From Eucommia ulmoides (taxonomy: Eukaryota; Streptophyta; Magnoliopsida; Garryales; Eucommiaceae): a stretch of 64,000 nt of DNA. Every line of letters starts with the position of its first letter. Position 1 is the first letter of the stretch. Below, piece after piece: positions 22,194 through 33,764 of the stretch. A program made the position numbers and the translations under genes. Location of the stretch: NCBI GenBank assembly GCA_016647705.1, contig CM028335.1, forward strand, positions 9,272,818 through 9,336,817, given 5' to 3'. The notes under the pieces were generated by a model, which did not search any database, was not told where the DNA came from, and worked only from the letters and a program-made list of their open reading frames with translations.

Positions 22194-22825
22194 TGTATGG
22201 CGAGGGATTTTGATCCTCGCGTATTGAATACTTGCAAGTGTACGAGGTCAAAGTTTTAGTATAGTATGATCGTGAAAGATCGGGTTATCGTATCCACAAG
22301 GATTGGTGTCGTTACTATCGAGTACCGCATTTGTCATGACCTAATTTTATCTAGGCTAAAAACAAATGTGTATTTAATTAATTAAACTAATACTAATATA
22401 ACCTAAATTATCTATACCAATTACTAATATATTTTAGGGGAAAGAATTTCCTAGGGATTAACGTGTTTATAAATTCGTGTTCGATCTCGATTTACTCACG
22501 TTTACAGTGTTCGACCTATTTGACAATCTCGGTACGTAAACTCCACCTCTACTTATCCCTAGTGTAAGACGGGAGAATACATGACTTCAAGTCAACGAAG
22601 AAGTCCCCCTCAACGTCTTAATGACCCTAGGTCACGTGAGTCTCGTCTAGCATTATTGATTGCACACAATCCAACTCCCGACTGGGTTATTGGATTATTG
22701 TGTTGTGTTTATCCTATCGACAATCTCAGTTCTAAAACTCTACCACCACCTCTCTCGAGTGTAAGATGGGGGAATACATGACTTTGAGTCAACGAAGAAG
22801 TCCCCCTCAATGTCTTAACGATGCG
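22194..22825 (-). repeat. 5' LTR of element A, truncated
   Basis: About 630 bp remain, closely matching 13794-14430. The beginning of the LTR (the TGATAGG side, with the palindrome cluster) is gone. The break near 22825 leads into unrelated GC-rich sequence. Confidence 0.8.
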
Positions 22826-23084
22826 TTTTCCACAGTTAGTTTTTTTTTTAGATGAGCTAATTTGAAATAAGCTCCCATACGGCTGGGGTCCGGGGTCAGA
22901 TAGCACGACAGGGTGGCCCGAATGTTTTTTGAATTTCAGTGCGACACACGTTCACCGTGAACATACCCTGAGCATGGACCAATGTTCACTCGAGAAAAAT
23001 AAAGGTGAACCACAGGGTGACGGGCACGCGGCGAGTGGCCGGGAGCTCACCGACCGCCCCCATGCACTAGGCGATGGCCCAACC

Positions 23085-23390
23085 GAGCTGACCAATGCCC
23101 ACTTAAGCTGGGCGCTGGTAACCCTAGCCCCCAAAGTGGGCGCTGAGGACAACGCCCAAAGTGGGCAGGGTGCTGGTGTCACTAGCGCCCTAGGGATTGT
23201 GCCCCCAAAGTGGGGGGGCAGTCCCAAGGGGGCTTACCCCCTCCCACTCTAACTTTTTTTTTTTTTGAATGGGGGGAGAGGGCGCTGCCCTCACCCCTCT
23301 TAATATGTTTCTTTTTTTTTAATAGGAAGAGGGCGTTGCCCTTACCCCCCTTAATATTTTTTTTCTTTTTTGATGTGTGCGGAAGGAGTA
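23085..23390. repeat. GC-rich hairpin and short tandem cluster
   Basis: CCCAAAGTGGG occurs three times (about 23130, 23156, 23204). Then come two tandem units of about 60 bp with AGAGGGCGYTGCCCT, CACCCC and CTTAATAT followed by T-runs (about 23276-23370). No coding sequence is supported here. Confidence 0.6.
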
Positions 23391-24785
23391 GCATAGAGGA
23401 GGGAGCAAGGAAGGAAGAGCAAGGCATATTTTAAAAACTTACAATTTTTTTTGGAATTTTTGTCGCCTTGGTTCACCTTGCACCCCTTAGTCTTTTTCAT
23501 TACTTTGACGCATAACATTTTTTGCTGCGACTTTCTCGACTGGTGAGGCCTGTGGGGAGGGAGCATTGTGGATGTCAGGGCGTTGCTCGCTCAGACCTGT
23601 GGCCCATGCATTTGGAGAAGGTCACTATCTGCGCCCTGCCAGCCTAAGGCAACACGGCAAGGTAGGCGAGTAGGATAAGATAACACTGGCCCGAGGTAAT
23701 GTGGCAAAATTTTTGGAAGGCACTCCTGGATGGCGTTCTTGGAGAATGTAGTCACCTGGACCCTGACAGCTAAGAGTCGCACGATAGGGCGGTGCTCGTC
23801 ACTACCTGGACCCTACTAACGCGGAGTAGAGTGGCAGAGAGGTGTTTGTTTCCATTTAGACCATGCCGGCTAGGAGTAGCACGACCGAGCCGTGCCCGTC
23901 AAACTTGATGATTCTGGATATGGGAAACCGAGGCTGATGCCTTAGACGAGGCCACGTACAAAGGCATCGAGCAGAAGAATGCCGAGTAGGACAGTGCTGA
24001 CGAGGGGGCTGAGGAAGGCAATATCAACACCACTTCTCCTCACACGGACACCCCTCACAACGAGGGTAGAGAGGACTGAGCTCGGACCGTCGTTTCTTCA
24101 GGACTTAGGATTTTACAAACTCGTTTTTGCTTACTCCTGTTTTTCTACATGCGAGCATTTAAACTTTCAAGCGGCATAGATAGGGTACTTCAGAGTCGAC
24201 TCCTTTCTCCCGATGTTTTTTGCCAAGTTGATTTCTGCTTGGTCTTGTTTTCAGAGTTATACAATTTTAAAAATTTTGTTGAAATTTGTAACTGTCTCTG
24301 CCAAACAAATTTCTCGTCTCTGCCTAGGGCCATAGACCACTAGCCCCCCAGTCCGAGACATGAGCTAATTGGAAGGAAATCGTGTCATGGACTTAGGATG
24401 AGTGTTTCCCAAGGTGCCTGGTCCCCTCAGTCTGCAGGGGCGTAACGTGGTGGTTGGACCCCCATGGCCAGTCATTGGTGAGTTCTCCGTAGTCAGGCTC
24501 ATTCAGGAACCCTTTCAGGTTATCTCCATTTAGTCTATGTAGGAGCACCTTCCCTTTTAGAACGTCGGACTCACAGTCGACTAGTAGGGAGAAATACTTG
24601 GTTGCAGGCCCTCAGACCCGATCAATGCTCCGCCCTTGGTGGATGACCTTGGTCTGTCCCCAGGTACGGACTATTGACTTCCAGAGAGGGTCTAGTTGTC
24701 ACCCTCGACGTTGAGCCCCGGGATCAGACTTACGGAGAGTTACTTGCGATGCCGAGAGTCGGGATGTTGGGTGGAGAATTATCCG

Positions 24786-25030
24786 TGACTCAGGGGTTCA
24801 AAATACAACCGTGGAGAATCATTCATGATGCAGAGAACCAGGACACGGCTCAGGGGGTTGGCATCCAGCCGTGGAGAATTACTCGCGACGCCGAAAGCCG
24901 GGATACGACTCAAGGGGTCAGAATGTAACCGTAGAGAATCACTCATGATGCCGAGAGCTAATATATGACTCAGGGGTTTGGAATGCAACCGTGGAGAACC
25001 ACTCGCGACGCTGGAATCGGGACGCTGATC
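24786..25030. repeat. 60-bp minisatellite
   Basis: About four units (GTGGAGAATC-ACTC...GATGCC...GACTCAGGGG...CAACC) repeat every 60 bp: GTGGAGAAT at about 24812 and 24872, GTAGAGAAT at about 24932 and GTGGAGAAC at 24992. A shortened unit lies on the left and decayed ones on the right. A period of 20 codons keeps the minus-strand frame open across the block (unit like SDSLRLHSDPLSRIPAFG). Confidence 0.85.
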
Positions 25031-25800
25031 TGGAAAATCATCTATGACGCTGGCTGTCGGAATACCGTTGTTGGAGATAGGCTGGAGGGCGTTCGTCTCC
25101 ATCTCTGGTAAGATGGAGGACTGCTTATCTCCGCCTTTGAGTTGCATTGCTCACAGTTGGCCATTGCTCGGATGTCGTGGTAGCGCGAGGATGGCGGGTA
25201 AGCACCTCGCCCTACCCACGACGGACCCTCAGGTCGGACCTTACTGATTGGCTAGGAAGGTGAGCCCAATGGTAGCCCTGGTTAGTCCCTGGAACCATGT
25301 CTTCATGGAGAATGGGATCTTGCCATGGTTGGGAGGGAAAGAGGAGGGGAGAGGCCTCTCCAGTCCGGTAGCCCCATATGGCAAGGTGGAGGGTGACCCT
25401 CGGGCACAAGCCCATTCGAAGATTCCACACGAGTATCATGATCTTGGGGTTACTCATCGGGGCCTATAGTCTGGAGAGAAAGTTCCCACTAGGCGAGGGT
25501 CAGCAGTAGGCACGTGAGGAGCAGCTGTACATACGACTTGAACTCTTGCATTTGGCGTTCAAGGAGACTAACCCGAGATGTATCCACAGCTCCTGAGGTC
25601 TGTCCCGCAGCCCCAAGTGGCAGAGTTGACGGTCCTGCCTGACCATAGGGGGATTGTTATCCTCGTTGGTGGGAGCTGGGGGTATGCGGTTGGATTGTTT
25701 GACATATCTTCTTGTTCTTCTACTTTGTGTCTATCTAACTGCACCTTGTGATCACTCAAGCCCAGTTGAGCAGAGAGCAATGATTAGGGGAATGTTTTTT
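25030..25800 (-). pseudogene. Gag-like region of the Tat-like element
   Basis: This stretch lies between the primer site and the minisatellite, where gag starts in Tat-like elements. Several minus-strand frames are open for 70-80 residues, including one with Gln/Leu-rich sequence near 25570-25780, but none is continuous. I recognise no zinc knuckle. Calling it gag is inference from position. Confidence 0.4.
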
Positions 25801-25827
25801 GTTCGATTCCCACAAACGGCACCAAAC

Positions 25828-26383
25828 TGTTGGTGCATAAAACTGGTACACATCTCGAGTATGGTCTAATCGGATGACAGGTGGGTCCTCTTGCTGAGGT
25901 TGAGTCGTCGATTGAAAAGTCCCCGCGTGACCTGTGTTGGGTCCTAGGAGGACTGACCTACTATATCCGGGGTCTTCCTCCTCAGGGAATGTACCTGCAG
26001 AAGGCTCAAACTGGGGTTTGTCCCGGTGAAGCCCCTCCGCATAGTAATCAGTGCTTAGAGAGAAAATGTATAGAATATAGCAAGCAAACAAATGAACTCG
26101 TGCGTAATGTAAGTCATTCAAGCGTACCTCGGACTTACATAGCCCCCAATATATATAAGAGTTGGAGATGATTAGTCGGGCCTAAACACGGTTAGTTAGT
26201 CGAAATCTTGTGTTTAACTGATAATCCAGGCCGTTTAGGAGATAATCGCTGGGCTTGGGCTTTTGGGCCCATTTAGCGAAGTCCACGGGCATTTGTTAGG
26301 CCTGTGGTGAAAACGTTGGTGATAGTGGACATGACGCCGGGGCCTAGGTGTTGACTCGGAGAAGCCTAAAAATACCCTCATCA
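25828..26383 (-). repeat. 5' LTR of the Tat-like element
   Basis: On the minus strand it begins TGATGAGGGTATTTTTAGGC and ends TTTTATGCACCAACA, next to the primer site. It contains a TATATATATTGGGGGC promoter-like block and a CCTCAGGGAATGTACC-type stretch before the end. Tat-lineage LTRs share this general plan. The start is set by the TG..CA rule and could be 26390. Confidence 0.7.
26149..26159 (-). promoter_or_regulatory. TATA-like box in the Tat-like LTR
   Basis: CTTATATATATTG on the minus strand lies inside the LTR, about 320 bp before its end. This is a usual position for the LTR promoter. Confidence 0.5.
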
Positions 26384-26564
26384 GCTACCATATATATTTT
26401 TTTTTTATTTCCTTCTCTACTTTTATTTTGTTTGTTTCGTTTGTTTTATATTTAATTTATAGAGAAAAATAAAAAATCAAACCTTAAAAAAAATTGTAAA
26501 TTTAAAAAACAAAATCAAAAAAGTGGAAAGTAAAATTAAAAATTTTAAACTGAAAAGGAAAAAT

Positions 26565-26617
<53 letters not shown>

Positions 26618-27740
26618 CAATGAATTCTCTTTAACCTTGCAACTTCAAAAGGACATTTTTTTTTGTCTTCTATATTTTATTTTTTTATTTTATCTGTCTT
26701 CCTCTTTTTTATAGCCTATATATATAATTTTTTATTTTGTTCTCTATTTTTATTTTGTTTGTTTCATGTTTTTATTTACTTTACGAAAAATAAGAAATTA
26801 AAAATCGAATCCAAAAACAAGAAAACAAAATTAGAAAATTTTAAAAAATTATAAATTAAAATTAAAACTAAAAAAAAAAAAAAAAAAAAAAACCGAATTA
26901 CCTTTATTTTTCGATTATTTTTGCTCCGGTTTTGTATTTTTTATTATTTTTTTTTATAAATGAGATTTGAGTTGTAAAGAATTTGACAACATTATTACAT
27001 CATGTTACAACATATTAATAAATTACAAACTTCATCAAGTAATACAAACCCTTTACAAATGGTGTACATAATTGAAGGAATGAATTGTTGAAGTTTGACT
27101 TGGTTCTTTTAATCATATTTAAATTGTAATTTAATGCATGTGAGCGATAAAAATGCAATATATCATATAGTTTAAAAGCTCCATCAAAGATATTGGCCCA
27201 CCCCGGAATCCGTCATTTTTTCTGAAGGAAATTGGATAAGCTTATTTTGAAATCTTTTACGAAATAGATTCTGAGATTTTTATAGGCGCCGGTTTTTGAA
27301 AACAAAGTTTATGGTCAATTGTTTTTTGGAAAACAAAGAATTGTCACCTAGGATTGCATTTAAATAGTGTGTTAGGTCATTGGAATTTTAAAAATACTAT
27401 TTTATTTTATTAATGACCCAAATTTGACTCGAAAATATTAGCCTAACTAGAGGTGTCTTAAAGTTCAAGGGTCGGTTTGTGTAAATAATATTTTGAATTA
27501 AAATAAATCCAAGTGGGTTTTAGTTTAGTTAAAAATGATATTTCCTTTACTCGCTTTTGGACTGCTAATCGATTATGAATAAAATCAACAAATTTGATCC
27601 CGGGGATTGATTTTATTTTTTTTTATTTTTTTTTAGTTTAGCTACTTTGGCAACTAAAATATCAAATGCATGCAAACTTTCCTTGGGGAAATGAGGAAAA
27701 AAAAATTAAAAAGCAAAATACTTAAATAAAAAAACTTTTT
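26384..27740. other. AT-rich repeats, no gene
   Basis: 26390-26570 and 26715-26890 are two copies of an AT-rich block (TTTTATTTTGTTTGTTTC, then A-rich complement-like DNA), about 325 bp apart. A (TA)n microsatellite sits at 26569-26612. 27280-27650 contains AATTGTCACCTAGGATT, CGATTATGAATAAAATC and other short phrases that recur near 37780. No coding region is visible. Confidence 0.6.
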
Positions 27741-27744
27741 GGGA

Positions 27745-28300
27745 TCCTTATTATGAGAAGATCCATTTTTTTAGAAAGATTCTTATGCATAAAAAATTTT
27801 ATTTTTTTACGCTCCTTATTATGAAGAGATTTTTTTTTTTTTTTTTTTTTAAAGAAAGTAAAGAAAATATTTTTGTAATCCTTATTATGAAGTTCCTTCT
27901 AGCAAGAGTGAAAAATATTTTTGGAAGATCATTTTTATGACGACATCCATTTAGAAAGTAAGCAAAATATTTAGAAAAACCTTATTATGATGAAATTCCT
28001 TTTTTAAAAGTAATTTTTTTTTTTTTTTTTTTAGAATCCTTATTACAAAAATTCTGTTTTCAAAATAAGAAAAAAAATATTTTATGAAGAAGTTCCCTTT
28101 AAAATAGAAAATAACCTTCTTCTTTTTTTTTCAGCCCTTATTACGAATAAATCCTCTGGGATAGTGAAAACAGTTTGGAAATCTTATTATTAGGAACTTC
28201 ATTTTGGAAAGTAAAACAGGTAGTTAAGACAAAAAAATAATGAAGAAATTTCTTTTTTTGAATATAAAAATATTTTGAGGAATCTTATTAGGAAGAAATG
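27745..28300. repeat. Degenerate TTATTATGA tandem array, first copy
   Basis: A loose unit of roughly 40-70 bp recurs about eight times: CCTTATTATGAAGA, then TTCCTTTT, then AAAGTAAAA, then ATATTTTTGG. Copies are strongly diverged and contain long T-runs. The left flank resembles that of the second array near 37790-37990. Confidence 0.75.
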
Positions 28301-28850
28301 TAGTACATAGCCTTAAGAAATTGAAGGGAATGATTAATGACTTTTTCGATTCCTCATAAATAAGCTCGGTGTTCAATTAGCCCCCAGTATTTGAGTATAG
28401 ACACATTGGCTCCCTGACGTTTCACTTTTGGTTTCCAATTGGCCAGATTGATAAATATGTTAGGTCAACATTAAATGTCAATGTTATAGTAAGGACATTT
28501 TGGTTATTTCATGTCTAAATTCAACTATATGAATTAATTACACTTTGCACCCGTATATTTCATTATACCCAAAACTAATTTAATTGGTCAATTTGAAAAA
28601 TCCCTACAACTTTAAATGTAAAAAGTGTTTTTTTTCTAGATTTCATTCTACACCTTCGTCTTTTCCATTTCTTCCTCGATGATCAACAGCCACCACTGCC
28701 ATGATATGACAACCACCACCCCGTTGACCAACCAAGCCACCCCTCTCACACCCTCATCTAATTATATAAGGATCATCTCTCTCTGTCTCTCACACTCATT
28801 TTGCTGGTAGCTATGTACTTTGTTGTATGAGGAGGGGGCCTTTGGTTTTT

Positions 28851-28904
<54 letters not shown>

Positions 28905-29123
28905 GAGATTGATAAAAAGACCAAACTTATTTTTCTTGCTTTATGTGTTTGATAAAAAGACCAACCTTGTTTTTTCTTACTTTATGTGTTGTGTGCTTCC
29001 ATTTTTCTATGGAAGAACAATAATAGCTTCAATAACCCAAGAAAGTTCAAAATAATAGGGATATGTTCAAGTTAGACCTAGTAAGTTAATTACCCAGAAA
29101 ATTCATATAAATTAATGTTTTTC
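28301..29123. other. No gene seen
   Basis: This is AT-rich DNA with a CT-rich patch (28740-28800) and a long poly-T run (28851-28899). I recognise no transposon or gene. Confidence 0.5.
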
Positions 29124-29128
29124 TAGGG
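29124..29128. other. Target site duplication, left
   Basis: TAGGG here is repeated exactly at 36154-36158, the other edge of the copia element. Confidence 0.9.
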
Positions 29129-29536
29129 TGTAGAAAAATACGGAAACATAAAAAAATAAGGAAGCATATCTTTCGGATTCGGAAAACTCGTTTACAACTT
29201 GTTCCTCGTTTCTTCTCTCGTCGGCAAGAAAAATACTGCTAGAGTATTTTTTGATAATATTCACACATTCACTAACCAAGACTACTCAAATTATCTGTAA
29301 TTTAAAGAGATAGAAGCCTTAGAGGTATAAAGACATATTTATAGAGAAAATTCCAAAATGATGTGTTTGTTCCAATGGGTGTCTACCGAAAGGGTACGTT
29401 CATTCTAATAGGTGTGTATTGGATAAACATGATCTTTAAAACCAATAGGTGTACCCATTCACATGATGACTCTCCATGAAACATGGGACCAATGTGGATG
29501 CTCCACGGGTCGACTCGACCGCTCCATAATCCAACG
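29129..29536 (-). repeat. 3' LTR of the Tork-like element
   Basis: On the minus strand it begins CGTTGGATTATGG (ancestral TGTTGG, first base changed) and ends ...TTTTTCTACA. It aligns with 35742-36153 along its whole length with scattered differences, so the insertion is not recent. Confidence 0.85.
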
Positions 29537-30900
29537 TCTCCCACTCAGACACAATGGGTACCAATTTGTTTTTCTCTTTAAACTCATACATTATACTATT
29601 TTCATATAGGTTAGTGGTGTGTACGACCAACAAACGTCTTCAAACAATTTGAGAGCACCATATTAAGTTTCTATCAAATTAACATGACAATATCCCGCTG
29701 CAAAATGAAATATTCGTCTATACCCCAGATCAATTTAGTCACATTAAATTAAGAATTTCTAACTCCTCTAGAGTTTAAAACTCAGAACATATTTGATCTC
29801 CTTTGCAGTAGCGTGCTTATTTTCAAAAAATATAATATATAATATAATTTTGAAACAAAATAGATTTATATATGGTGGTCACCATTAAGCACTGTACACT
29901 ACAATTTTAATAATATATGCTACTAAATTATCTTCCTTTGATCCTCATATCACTCAACTTCTATTTAACTATTTTTCTAGACATGTCCCTTTAGACCGCA
30001 TCATTCATGGCCATAGGATAACAAGCTAAAGTAGCAATATCAAATTTCTAAATCGTAACATAGTTCAAAGTCATAAAGTAGAATTAGAGCATTATTAATG
30101 ATCTACAAATATAGGACTTACACAGCAAGAAAGCAGGGATCCATTTCTCACTCCCTGTGTGGTCGTTTTAAACCACATGTAGTATGATTTACATGCTGTG
30201 GTATTATACTCAAAAAAATTAGGATATCATTCTAAATTACTTTACGAATCTAAGTCCAACCATTACATAAGTGATTGGTTTAAGAACTTCAAACTGGTAG
30301 CTCCTTGATTATCCACTTGAAATCTCACATTTAACTATTCTCAGGCTACATGAAGTGTGGGAAACTTTCATGTTCGATTTTTCATAAACCTCATCTTGGC
30401 TCATCCAAGGCAACATTGTACAGAATTCTCTAATTCAATCTTCAGAATTCAAAATCTCATCTTGCACACTATCTCAACGTCGAGGCTGGTTGTTGTGTGC
30501 TATAGCAAATATCCTAAATTATTTATCATATTTTTAATAAAAGCAAATATAGTATAAAATTGTAAATGTGCATTGTGGTATAAATATATGAAGTCAATAA
30601 ATCAAATATATCTTTTACAATCTACGAACACCCAAAGACCTTACATGAGATTGGAACAAATCTCTAGAAAATTGGTTTGGTAAAGGGATCAACCACCATT
30701 TTACTTGTAGAAATATGTTTGAGTACCACTTCTCCATGCGAGACTCTATCTTGGATGTAGTGATACCGAGTATGAATATGCTCCGTCTTTTCATGATATT
30801 TAGGATCCTTGACATATGTGAGAGCAGTCATACTATCACAATGTATGGTTACAGGATCTGCAGAATGTGGTATTATCTCAAGACTTTTTTAAAATCTTTT

Positions 30901-32180
30901 TCACCAAACAGCCTCTTGAACTGCTAAAGCACAAGCAACATATTCTGCTTCCATAGTGGATAGTGCTATGCAGGATTGTTTTTTGCTAGACCATGAAATA
31001 GTACCGTTGCTAAGTATGAAAGCATATCTTGATATCGACTTACGTTCATCTAAGTCACCACTCCAATTTGCATCACTATATCCTTGCAAATGTATATTTC
31101 CACCACGATAGCTAAGCATATAGTCTGCTGTTTCACAAAGGTACCGCAAGATCCTTTTAATTGCTCTCCAATAAAAAATTCCTGGATTGCTCTAGAAATG
31201 ACTAACCAACCCCACAGTAGAACATATGTCTGGTCGTGTACACATCACAACATACATTAGGATTCCAATTGTACTTGCATATGGTATACGGGACATCTCT
31301 TATTTTTCAGCGTTAGTTCTAGGGTAAAGACCAAAACTCAAGGTACTATACTTCCCAACATGAGTGTCTATGGGCTTAGCATTATGCATTCGAAATCGTT
31401 CAAGTACATTCCTGATATAAGTCTCTTGAGACAAAGTAAGAAGTTTCTTAGAACAGTCTCTAATAATCTTAACACCAAGTACATAATTTGTTTTACTCAT
31501 GTCCTTCATATCAAAAGTAAAGGACAACCACTCTTTACTGGAGATAATCATCCCTATATCATTTCCTGCCAATAAAATGTCATTTACATAAAGAGTAAGA
31601 ATAATGAAACCCTTCTCCGACCACTTTATATGAACACAATAATCTTCCTCAATCATGATAAAGACAAAATAATTATGGCTTGATGAAATTTGAGGTATTA
31701 TTGTCTATATGATTGTTTTAGACCATAAATGGAATGTTTCAACTTGCATAATTTGCGCTCTTGTCCCTTCGCCACAAAACCAATATGTTTGATCCATGTA
31801 GATATCCTCTCTAGTTCTCCATTGAGAAAAGTTGTCCTAACATCCATTTGAAAATGTTCTAGATCCAAATGGGCAACGATGACTAGGATTAGGCGAATGG
31901 AGGCAAACTTAATAACAGGTGAAAAAGTTTCCTTGTAGTCTACACCCTCTTTTTTAATGTAACCTTTAGCCACAAGAAAAACTTTGTACCTATCAATACA
32001 TCCATCTGCCTGATATTTAATCTTTAAAAACCCAATTGTTTTCAATAGATTTTCGTCCAGTCAGAAGATCAACTAGTTCTCATACTTTATTCTTTTGCAT
32101 AGAACTAATCTCATCTTCCATTGCAATTATACATTCTTTAGCAGCAGGCGATGATAAGGCCTCTTGATAAGAAGAAGGCA
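30901..32180 (-). pseudogene. Copia reverse transcriptase and RNase H, broken
   Basis: Reverse transcriptase starts near 32180 (AKECIIAMEDEISSMQ), then DRYKVFLVAKGY, EGVDYKETFSPV and LCKLKHSIYGLKQS. A stop/frameshift follows near 31698. The next block has LTLYVNDILLAGND, where the catalytic YVDD is YVND. RNase H follows: YSDANWSGDLDERKS, then WSSKKQSCIALSTMEAEYVA (31149-30901), with the catalytic Asp and Glu kept. Its C-terminal part is lost after AVQEAVW. In an active element these copy the RNA into DNA and remove the RNA strand. Stops and the changed active site make this copy dead. Confidence 0.85.
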
Positions 32181-32433
32181 CATCTTCCTCTAGTGAAGAA
32201 CACAAGAAAAATTCCTCATTCATCCCAAATAGACGTCGAGGAATATTTTCATATTGACTTCTACGCAGCTAAAGAGTTTCATAATTATTTTTTGGTATAC
32301 TCCTACTATTCTCTAAATCTTTCCCACTATCCTCAATGACTATTGGCGTACTTGTAGAATGACGAGGATTAATTTCTCCACCCTAGACAAGTGATGGTGT
32401 AGAGTTATCATTTGGTTCATTCAACTCATAACG

Positions 32434-33320
32434 TTATTTATTACCTCTTAGTTCACCACTGCTTGGAAATTCATTTTCCATAAATTCGACATCACGTGAC
32501 TCAATCTCAGTTAGTATAGCATCAAAGCGTTCATGTAACATTAAATATCCTTTGGAGTGATCAGGATATCTAATAAATATGTAATTTTGAGCTCTAGGGC
32601 CCAATTTTCGATGTGCATGTATTGTAACATGAACATAACCTACAGATCTCCATGGTCGCAAGTGTTACAATTTTAGTTTAAAACTAGTCCATAACTCATA
32701 TGGTGCAGATGGTATTGACTTAGAGGACACTTTATTAAGGATATAGGTCGTAATTAATAAAGCATTTCCCCATAAATTAATTAGTAGATTAGTATGTGCT
32801 ATCATTGACCTTACCATATCCAATAAAGTTTGATTCCTACACTCAGCTCCTCCATTTTGTTATGGAGTACTGAGAATCATCAACTGTCTAATTATACCTC
32901 TATTATCACATAAGTCCTTGAATTATTCAGACAAATACTCACATTATCGATTAGTACGTAAAATCTTAAGATTTTTACCTCTTTGATTCTCAACTAAATA
33001 AACAAATCTTTGAAAGCAATCTAATACCTCTTATTTGTGAGAAATTAGATAAACATAACCAAAACATAAGTAATCATCAATGAATGTGATAAAATAATTA
33101 GCACTATGTCGTTCCCTAACATTCATAGGTCCGCAAATGTCAGAATGGACTAGCTCTAAGGGAGATGTAGCTCTTCTAGCCTTACCAAAAGGCTTTCTTG
33201 TGGTCTTTCCAGCCAAACAAGATTCATAGACAGGTAAGTAAACTCTAGAAAGTGGACCTAAAAGTCATTCTCGAGCTAACCTATAATTCTTTCTTGCCCA
33301 TTATGACCAAGTCTTGCATG
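32434..33320 (-). pseudogene. Copia integrase, broken
   Basis: The zinc-binding region begins WHARLGHNGQERI (33320-33270), but the expected CxxC reads YESC, one Cys changed to Tyr. AGKTTRKPFGKA then leads to LVHSDICGPMNVRERHSANY, which holds the first catalytic Asp, and FITFIDDY (33216-33031). After several breaks the C-terminal part VHVTIHAHRKLGPRAQNYIF and GYLMLHERFDAI is visible (32661-32434). Confidence 0.8.
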
Positions 33321-33764
33321 CCATGTAACAAATGTAGATGTAATAAAATTATTACTACTAGAAGTTAAATATGTATCAAAATATAAAGAATCATCAACAT
33401 CTAGTACACAAAAATCATCTACTATGTGTCCACTACCATAAAACACGGAGTCTAAATAAAATTGAACAGAGTCTACAATGAAAATGAAAGAAAAGCCGAG
33501 TGAAGCCATGGCTACAACAGACATCAAGTTTTGTCGAACTCCAGGAGCATAGAGAACATCATAGAGAAGCACGGCATGTCCAAAACACATCTTTAATTGA
33601 TAGGTTCCAATTCCTATAACATCTTTGCTAGTGTTATTCTCCATATAAATATGTTGACTCCCAATTGGAATTCTACGATACTCAATGAACCCTACTCGAT
33701 CTTTTGTGACTTGTCTTGTTGTTTCAGTATCTACAATCCAATCAGGAAATGAATGAGCAATCAA
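33321..33764 (-). pseudogene. Copia protease and pre-integrase region
   Basis: The frame reads PDWIVDTETTRQVTKDRVGF. The family pattern is WIVDTGATRHVT, so the catalytic Asp-Thr-Gly has become Asp-Thr-Glu. LYDVLYAPGVRQNLMSVVAM and VFYGSGHIVDDFCVLDVDD follow, as in Tork-like proteases and pre-integrase domains. Confidence 0.8.

Larger units (their letters stand above)
13794..22825 (-). mobile_element. Non-autonomous Athila-like element A, interrupted by element B
   Basis: On the minus strand the order is 5' LTR (22194-22825, its start missing), primer site, a 1.9-kb internal region without gag or pol (22193-20558, continuing at 15688-15399), polypurine tract and 3' LTR (15398-13794). The two LTRs are close relatives over their shared 630 bp. 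The internal DNA is split by element B. GCTTCTTGGGAGGCAACCCA (complement near 21799-21818) is shared with B. A likely depended on proteins from an autonomous relative. Confidence 0.85.
22826..26383 (-). mobile_element. Tat/Retand-like gypsy element, 5' part
   Basis: On the minus strand an LTR (26383-25828) is followed by TTTGGTGCCGTTTGTGGGAA, a primer-site pattern typical of Tat-lineage plant gypsy elements (TGGCGCCGTCTGTGGGAA). A degenerate gag-like region, a 60-bp minisatellite and GC-rich hairpin-forming DNA come next. The sequence is much richer in GC than its surroundings. The element is cut at its left side next to A's broken LTR. No pol is present. Confidence 0.65.

Noticed and set aside
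22929-23252. Overlapping open frames on both strands in GC-rich DNA
   Set aside because: Stop codons are rare because of high GC content. The translations lack recognisable domains and the region is hairpin-rich.
29436-29633. Minus-strand open frame at the copia LTR
   Set aside because: It spans the LTR boundary and polypurine tract and has no copia domain.
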